Origin: Syntrophomonas sp. UBA4807
GTDB lineage: Bacteria; Bacillota; Syntrophomonadia; Syntrophomonadales; Syntrophomonadaceae
Length of the DNA: 9,428 nucleotides
NCBI GenBank assembly: GCA_002402575.1
Contig: DHGD01000123.1
Coordinates: 1 to 9,428 of the forward strand
Direction of reading: 5' to 3'
The stretch's first letter is position 1. The number at the start of each line of letters is the position of its first letter. The notes under the pieces were generated by a model. The model had not been told where the DNA came from, did no database searches, and saw nothing but the letters and a program-made list of their open reading frames with translations. Below are positions 5,440-9,428 of this stretch, piece by piece. A program made the translations under genes and the position numbers.

Positions 5440-6163
5440 TTTTATTCCCTGCCCGCAGATAAATTCTTATTTCGGCCCGATGATCACTCTGAACGGCTTT
5501 CACCTGATGCTGCCTCAACAATTCCAGCAAGGCCAGAAAATAGCCCAGCAACTCCCTGCGGTTGGAAGCCGCGTCCAATAATTCGCGGAAGTCCATGCCG
5601 GCACGCTTATTCTGCCTCAGCCGAAGCATCAACTGGCTCATCATGGCATTGACGTCCACATCCCCGCTCGGTATGTCCAGCTGCTGCTGGCTGTGCTTGA
5701 GCTGTTGGCGCAAAGACTTGTAAGCCGCAACCAGAGATTTGATATCAGCTACCAGTTCCTCCTGGCGCGAGGCCGCTTCAGGTTGGCGGTAAAAGACCCG
5801 GGCCGTATCTCCTTTTTCCATGGCGGCCAGATAGTTAGCCACTTGGCGGTAGCGCTTGTATGACAATAGCCTCCGCACCAGTTCATCGCGGGGATCAATG
5901 CCGATATCCTCTGGGTCCCGGCTTTCCAGCGGGCTTTTCGGAAGCAGCATGCGGCTTTTAAGCTGCATAAGGTATGATGCCATAATCAGAAAATCCCCTA
6001 AACGGTCCAGATCCCAGTCCCCGGTGTCGCTCAGATAAGCCATGTACTGGTCGGTGATCCTGGCGATGGGAATGTCATAAATATCCAGCTGGTTCTCTTC
6101 AATCAAATAGAGCAAGAGATCCAAAGGCCCATGAAACGCCTCCAGGGCAACTACATAGGACAT
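5426..6163 (-). CDS. scpA: Segregation and condensation protein A (kleisin)
   Basis: ScpA is the kleisin that bridges the two SMC heads, closing the ring of the chromosome-condensing complex. It is 245 residues, normal for the family. The N-terminal SMC-neck binding region begins FHGPLDLLLYLIEENQLDIY (residues 10-29) and continues IPIARITDQYMAYL. The middle (about 75-160) is charged and presumably wraps ScpB. The C-terminal winged helix that contacts the SMC cap is about 165-235, including MDFRELLDAA and GYFLALLELLRQHQVKAVQ (207-225). The start at 6163 has AAGGGG 8 nt upstream, placed across the stop codon of the upstream M50 protease gene (14 nt between genes). In many Clostridia trpS stands near here; it is absent from this window. 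Confidence 0.96.
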   Translation of the reverse strand: MSYVVALEAFHGPLDLLLYLIEENQLDIYDIPIARITDQYMAYLSDTGDWDLDRLGDFLIMASYLMQLKSRMLLPKSPLESRDPEDIGIDPRDELVRRLLSYKRYRQVANYLAAMEKGDTARVFYRQPEAASRQEELVADIKSLVAAYKSLRQQLKHSQQQLDIPSGDVDVNAMMSQLMLRLRQNKRAGMDFRELLDAASNRRELLGYFLALLELLRQHQVKAVQSDHRAEIRIYLRAGNKNVNA

Positions 6164-6177
6164 CGAGCCATCCCCTT

Positions 6178-6801
6178 TTAGAAAAATACCAAGGTATAGA
6201 GCAAGTTATACAAAAAACCTGCTATGGGCAGGAATATCTTAGACGCAATACCGGTGACAATCAGCAGCAAGAGAATAACGGTGCCATATTGCTCTAGTGA
6301 ATACATCATGCTGGCGCCGCTGTCGGGCAACAGCCCGGCCAATATCTTGGAGCCGTCCAGAGGCGGCAGAGGAATAAGATTGAAGGCCGCCAGGATGATG
6401 TTAATGGTTACCAAGGGATGGAACAGCTGCAGGGCGATGCCGCCCCATTCGCTGCCATGAAAAGGGGTTAAAAGGCGCATTGCTATCATACCGGCAAGCG
6501 CCAGAAGCAGGTTCATGCCCGGGCCAGCCAGGGATACCAGCATCATGCCTTGCTTTAAGGAAATCTGCTTAAAATTATAGGGATTGACCTGCACCGGTTT
6601 GGCCCATCCGAAGTGGAAGATAAGCAGCATGGCAAAACCGATCCAGTCGATGTGCGGCAGGGGGTTTACCGTCAGGCGCCCCTGCAGCCGCGGGGTGTCG
6701 TCTCCTAAAGCATAGGCCACTCTCCCGTGGGCGTACTCGTGAAAAGTGATGGCGATGAGGATGGCGGGCAGAAATATTAGAATGTCAATCAGGGAATTCA
6801 T
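6178..6801 (-). CDS. M50-family (site-2 type) intramembrane metalloprotease
   Basis: This 207-residue polytopic membrane protein belongs to the short M50 subfamily related to SpoIVFB/YwhC, a group of zinc-dependent intramembrane proteases. The zinc-binding motif is HEYAH (residues 21-25) in the first hydrophobic segment; the third ligand is D149 in NLIPLPPLDGSKI (141-153). The FGWAKPVQVNPYNF signature (64-77) and the AGPGMNLLLA block (92-101) are also present, so the active site looks intact. No PDZ or CBS domain is attached, and the substrate is unknown. The start at 6801 is 12 nt from AAGGAGG, a long spacing, and overlaps the end of the nucleotidyltransferase gene by 17 nt, so coupled translation is likely. 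A role in regulated proteolysis during sporulation is possible, but this short type is also widespread in non-sporulating bacteria. Confidence 0.92.
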   Translation of the reverse strand: MNSLIDILIFLPAILIAITFHEYAHGRVAYALGDDTPRLQGRLTVNPLPHIDWIGFAMLLIFHFGWAKPVQVNPYNFKQISLKQGMMLVSLAGPGMNLLLALAGMIAMRLLTPFHGSEWGGIALQLFHPLVTINIILAAFNLIPLPPLDGSKILAGLLPDSGASMMYSLEQYGTVILLLLIVTGIASKIFLPIAGFLYNLLYTLVFF

Positions 6802-9424
6802 CGGTAAAGCGTTCCTCCTTCAGCCATTTCTGGACTGTTTCCAATTCTTCATGGCTGTTCTTGATTATGCCGTCCAGTTTCAGTTTATACAATTCGGAAA
6901 GGATCTCCGTGAAAACCGGCCCCGGGGAAATGCCCAGGTTTATTAAAGCCTGACCATTCAGCGCGACTGCAACCCGCTCCTTTTGATCCAGATAAAAGAC
7001 CATTTTCCCCCAGGTGGTTTCGTCTTTGATACACAGCAGCAGGTATATAATGCCTTCCCAAGTCCAGTTTTTCAGGTCGCCGTCAATATCGCTAGGCCGC
7101 ACCTCCGGATTATCCCGGTAGGATGACGCCAATGCCGGCGCCAGGAATGATTCTTCGATAGAGCGCAAAGCAGCCTTTTTCAAAGGATACCGAGACACCG
7201 CCAGCAGTGCCGCCTCACGGCTCAAGACGGACAGAAAAGCCATAAGGTACACCAGCCAGCCTTGTACTGCGGTGATTTGGTAACGTTCCTGAAACCACCC
7301 CAACAGCACCCTGATGCGGCGTATATTGTTCCACTCCAGACGGTCCAAATTGATTTCCGGGAGAATATAAGCCCACACCCCGATATCACGCATGCGTTGC
7401 AGTGCCGGCAAAGGGTCCCGCTCGTTCAGTATCAGGATCAATTCATTAAGGATGCGCCCATAAGATAGGTGCCCCAACATGCGGCGTTCGATGGCATCCC
7501 GGGCGAAGCGCAGGGTGTCTGCTTCCATGGTAAAGTGATAGCGCTGTTCGAAGCGGATGGCGCGTATGATTCGGGTAGGGTCTTCCACAAAGCTGAGGTT
7601 ATAGAGGATGCGGATCAAACCCTCTTCTATATCGCGACGCCCCCCGAAGAAATCGATTAATTCGCCGAAACATTGGGGATTAAGCGCAATGGCCAATGTA
7701 TTGATGGTGAAATCCCGCCGGTACAGATCTTCTTTTATCGAAGAACGTTGTACCTGCGGTAATGCTGCTGGGAACTCATAATACTCCGCTCGGGCAGTAG
7801 CGACATCGATTTTAAATCCGTCCGCCATTACCAAGACTGCGGTCTTGAAGCGCTGATGTACCCTTACCCGGGCCGGCAAAGCCTCTCCCAGCAAGCGGGC
7901 AAATTCCGGTCCATCCCCTTCCACCACCAGATCGACATCGAAATTGGGCACCCTTAAGAACAGGTCCCGCACCAGTCCTCCCACCAGATAGACCTGACAG
8001 CCGGAGGTCTCCGCCACCTGTCCGACGCGTTCCAAAATATTCATTATCTGTCCGGGCAGCTGTTCCCGCATCAGCTCAATACAATTTGATCCACTGTTAT
8101 GGTTCTGGTCGTAAAGCACCTCATGGTCCTCGGGATAGTCGTCTCCGTGAAGGGTACGCAACACATCAGTACGGGAAACTATCCCCACGATAGCGTCTTC
8201 ACCTTCGATGATGGGAACCCGGCCGATATCGTGGGCAATCATCGCCTTCTGGATTTCGCTCACCGGAGTGTCAGGATTAGCGGTGATTACCCGGGCGCTC
8301 ATAAAGCCCTTGACCGGAGCGTGGCCCAGATTGTGCTGCCTCGCTTTGTCAACGTCGCGGCGTGAGATTAAGCCTACCATTTTCTTACCGTCCATAACCG
8401 GCATACCGGTATGTCCGTAACGAAGCATGGTCTTACCGGCCTCTTCCATGCTAACCTGCACAGAAACGGTTTTTACCGGAGAGGACATAATATCCCGGGC
8501 CACCAGCGGGGCCCGGGTTTTTTCCTTGATAGTTTCCAAGAGCAGGGGCGCGATCTGGCCGTCATCTGCGCCCTTAATGCTTGCCGAAGCAGCCTTACTG
8601 TGGCCACGGCCTTTAAAAACCGCCAGGATCTCGTTAACCGGTATATTTACGGTACGGCTGCGCCCAATAATATTAATTTTCCCGGCCTGGCTGGCGATCA
8701 CGAACACGGCGTCGCAGTTTTCGATCGTTAAGAGACGCTCGGTCACCGTCACCAGGCTCACGTACTCCTGGCTGTGGCAGCTGGCGATCACGATATCGTA
8801 GTCCTTGATATGGTAACGCATGGTGCCGTTAAGCAATTCCTGCATGAGGCGGCGCTGATTGCGCGACAGGGGCTGATCGATAAAATTGGCCACCACGCTG
8901 AGGTTGGCGCCCTGTTCCAGCAGAAATGCCGCTGCTCTCACATCCCGGGCGGTAGTCGAGGTGAACAGCAGGCTGCCGGTGTCCTCATAAATACCCAGGG
9001 CCAGGATGGTGGCATCGAAAGCATTGAGGTTCAGTCCCCGAGCCAGGATTTCTTCCACCAATATGGTGGTGGTCGATCCTATCAGATGAATTTCATGGCG
9101 CTCCCCCTGGAGGTCATCGGGCATGGGAGGATGATGGTCGAATACATCGCAAGACACGCCCGGCTGACTGGCCAGAGCCCGCAGTTGATCAAGGCGTTTG
9201 GGGTTGGCGGTATCCACCACGATCATCTTGTCAACTTCAGCCGGTTTTATCTCCTGCGGCTGACTGATGCCGATGAGGTCTTTATACAAGCCCATGAAGC
9301 GTTTGACATTGGGCGATTGAGTACCGGAAAACACCTTTACCGCCTGGGGGTAGAGCAGGTTGGCGGCCACCATGGCGGCCAGGCCGTCGAAATCCAAGGC
9401 GGTATGTGAAACAATGATCTGCAT
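6785..9424 (-). CDS. DHH phosphoesterase - CBS pair - tRNA nucleotidyltransferase fusion
   Basis: This 879-residue protein joins three modules. Residues 1-300 are a DHH/DHHA1 phosphoesterase: DFD at 11-13, VVDTAN (69-74), the FDHHPP motif (95-100) and the GRGHSKAA substrate loop (272-279). Residues about 308-425 are two CBS domains (ARDIMSSPV... and VKGFMSARV...). Residues about 470-870 are a class II nucleotidyltransferase: GGLVRD (482-487), catalytic carboxylates D496 and D498 in NFDVDLVVEGD, RRDFTIN (569-575) and EDPTRIIRAIRF (614-625). The last module adds nucleotides to tRNA 3' ends, as a CCA-adding or, more likely for this long architecture, an A-adding enzyme; an Aquifex A-adding enzyme is built this way. 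The CBS pair may sense adenine nucleotides; the DHH module may degrade short RNAs or related phosphodiesters. Both are inference. The ATG at 9424 fits the family N-terminus, but its ribosome binding site is outside the window. The gene overlaps the next by 17 nt. Confidence 0.93.
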   Translation of the reverse strand: MQIIVSHTALDFDGLAAMVAANLLYPQAVKVFSGTQSPNVKRFMGLYKDLIGISQPQEIKPAEVDKMIVVDTANPKRLDQLRALASQPGVSCDVFDHHPPMPDDLQGERHEIHLIGSTTTILVEEILARGLNLNAFDATILALGIYEDTGSLLFTSTTARDVRAAAFLLEQGANLSVVANFIDQPLSRNQRRLMQELLNGTMRYHIKDYDIVIASCHSQEYVSLVTVTERLLTIENCDAVFVIASQAGKINIIGRSRTVNIPVNEILAVFKGRGHSKAASASIKGADDGQIAPLLLETIKEKTRAPLVARDIMSSPVKTVSVQVSMEEAGKTMLRYGHTGMPVMDGKKMVGLISRRDVDKARQHNLGHAPVKGFMSARVITANPDTPVSEIQKAMIAHDIGRVPIIEGEDAIVGIVSRTDVLRTLHGDDYPEDHEVLYDQNHNSGSNCIELMREQLPGQIMNILERVGQVAETSGCQVYLVGGLVRDLFLRVPNFDVDLVVEGDGPEFARLLGEALPARVRVHQRFKTAVLVMADGFKIDVATARAEYYEFPAALPQVQRSSIKEDLYRRDFTINTLAIALNPQCFGELIDFFGGRRDIEEGLIRILYNLSFVEDPTRIIRAIRFEQRYHFTMEADTLRFARDAIERRMLGHLSYGRILNELILILNERDPLPALQRMRDIGVWAYILPEINLDRLEWNNIRRIRVLLGWFQERYQITAVQGWLVYLMAFLSVLSREAALLAVSRYPLKKAALRSIEESFLAPALASSYRDNPEVRPSDIDGDLKNWTWEGIIYLLLCIKDETTWGKMVFYLDQKERVAVALNGQALINLGISPGPVFTEILSELYKLKLDGIIKNSHEELETVQKWLKEERFTDEFPD

Positions 9425-9428
9425 TCCA

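Noticed and set aside
8774..9409. 211-codon plus-strand reading frame opposite the N-terminal DHH region
   Set aside because: It is fully antisense to a gene with clear DHH and DHHA1 motifs, and its translation resembles no family I know. Similar frames at 751-1224, 1175-1744, 2099-2632 and 4368-4862 are rejected for the same reason.
1..9428. tRNA, rRNA, CRISPR array, insertion sequence or prophage genes
   Set aside because: I saw no cloverleaf, regularly spaced repeats, transposase or phage-type gene; nearly all of the window is occupied by conserved chromosomal genes.

Overview
This window reads as a stretch of chromosomal backbone from an anaerobic, endospore-forming Firmicute (class Clostridia or a close relative such as Syntrophomonadales or Peptococcia; the exact taxon is inference). 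The reasons are the sporulation genes spmA, spmB, ytfI and ytfJ/gerW, the scpA-scpB pair, a formate-tetrahydrofolate ligase typical of acetogenic or syntrophic anaerobes, and strong AGGAGG-type ribosome binding sites. Base composition looks moderate, about half G+C by eye. Every gene I can support lies on the minus strand. The long plus-strand reading frames are antisense shadows.

Read in the direction of transcription (right to left), the window opens with an 879-residue fusion protein (9424-6785): a DHH/DHHA1 phosphoesterase, two CBS domains and a class II tRNA nucleotidyltransferase/poly(A) polymerase. A tightly packed run follows, with overlaps or gaps of at most 14 nt: an M50 site-2-type membrane protease (6801-6178), scpA (6163-5426), scpB (5439-4918) and a DUF1992 protein (4925-4356). 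ScpA and ScpB are the kleisin and winged-helix partners of SMC in chromosome condensation and segregation.

A 53-nt gap (4303-4355) holds a candidate forespore sigma-F promoter. It is followed by ytfI (DUF2953) and ytfJ/gerW, which overlap by 53 nt. A 207-nt gap (3126-3332) carries an inverted-repeat element that could be a REP/RAYT-type repeat, a structured RNA or a terminator. Then come spmA and spmB, both best started at GTG codons, which give 196- and 178-residue proteins. A 141-nt gap with a stem-loop and a weak candidate promoter leads to fhs (1839-172). After fhs lie a second REP-like motif and a 12-bp perfect palindrome, then the first 12 codons of another gene that runs off the left edge.

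Functionally the window joins three themes: tRNA 3'-end maturation with a nucleotide- or oligonucleotide-cleaving module, chromosome segregation, and spore formation and germination, with one-carbon metabolism at the left end. I found no new defence or mobile system. The points most worth checking are the candidate sigma-F promoter before ytfI-gerW, the structured repeat between gerW and spmA, and the specificity of the fused nucleotidyltransferase.
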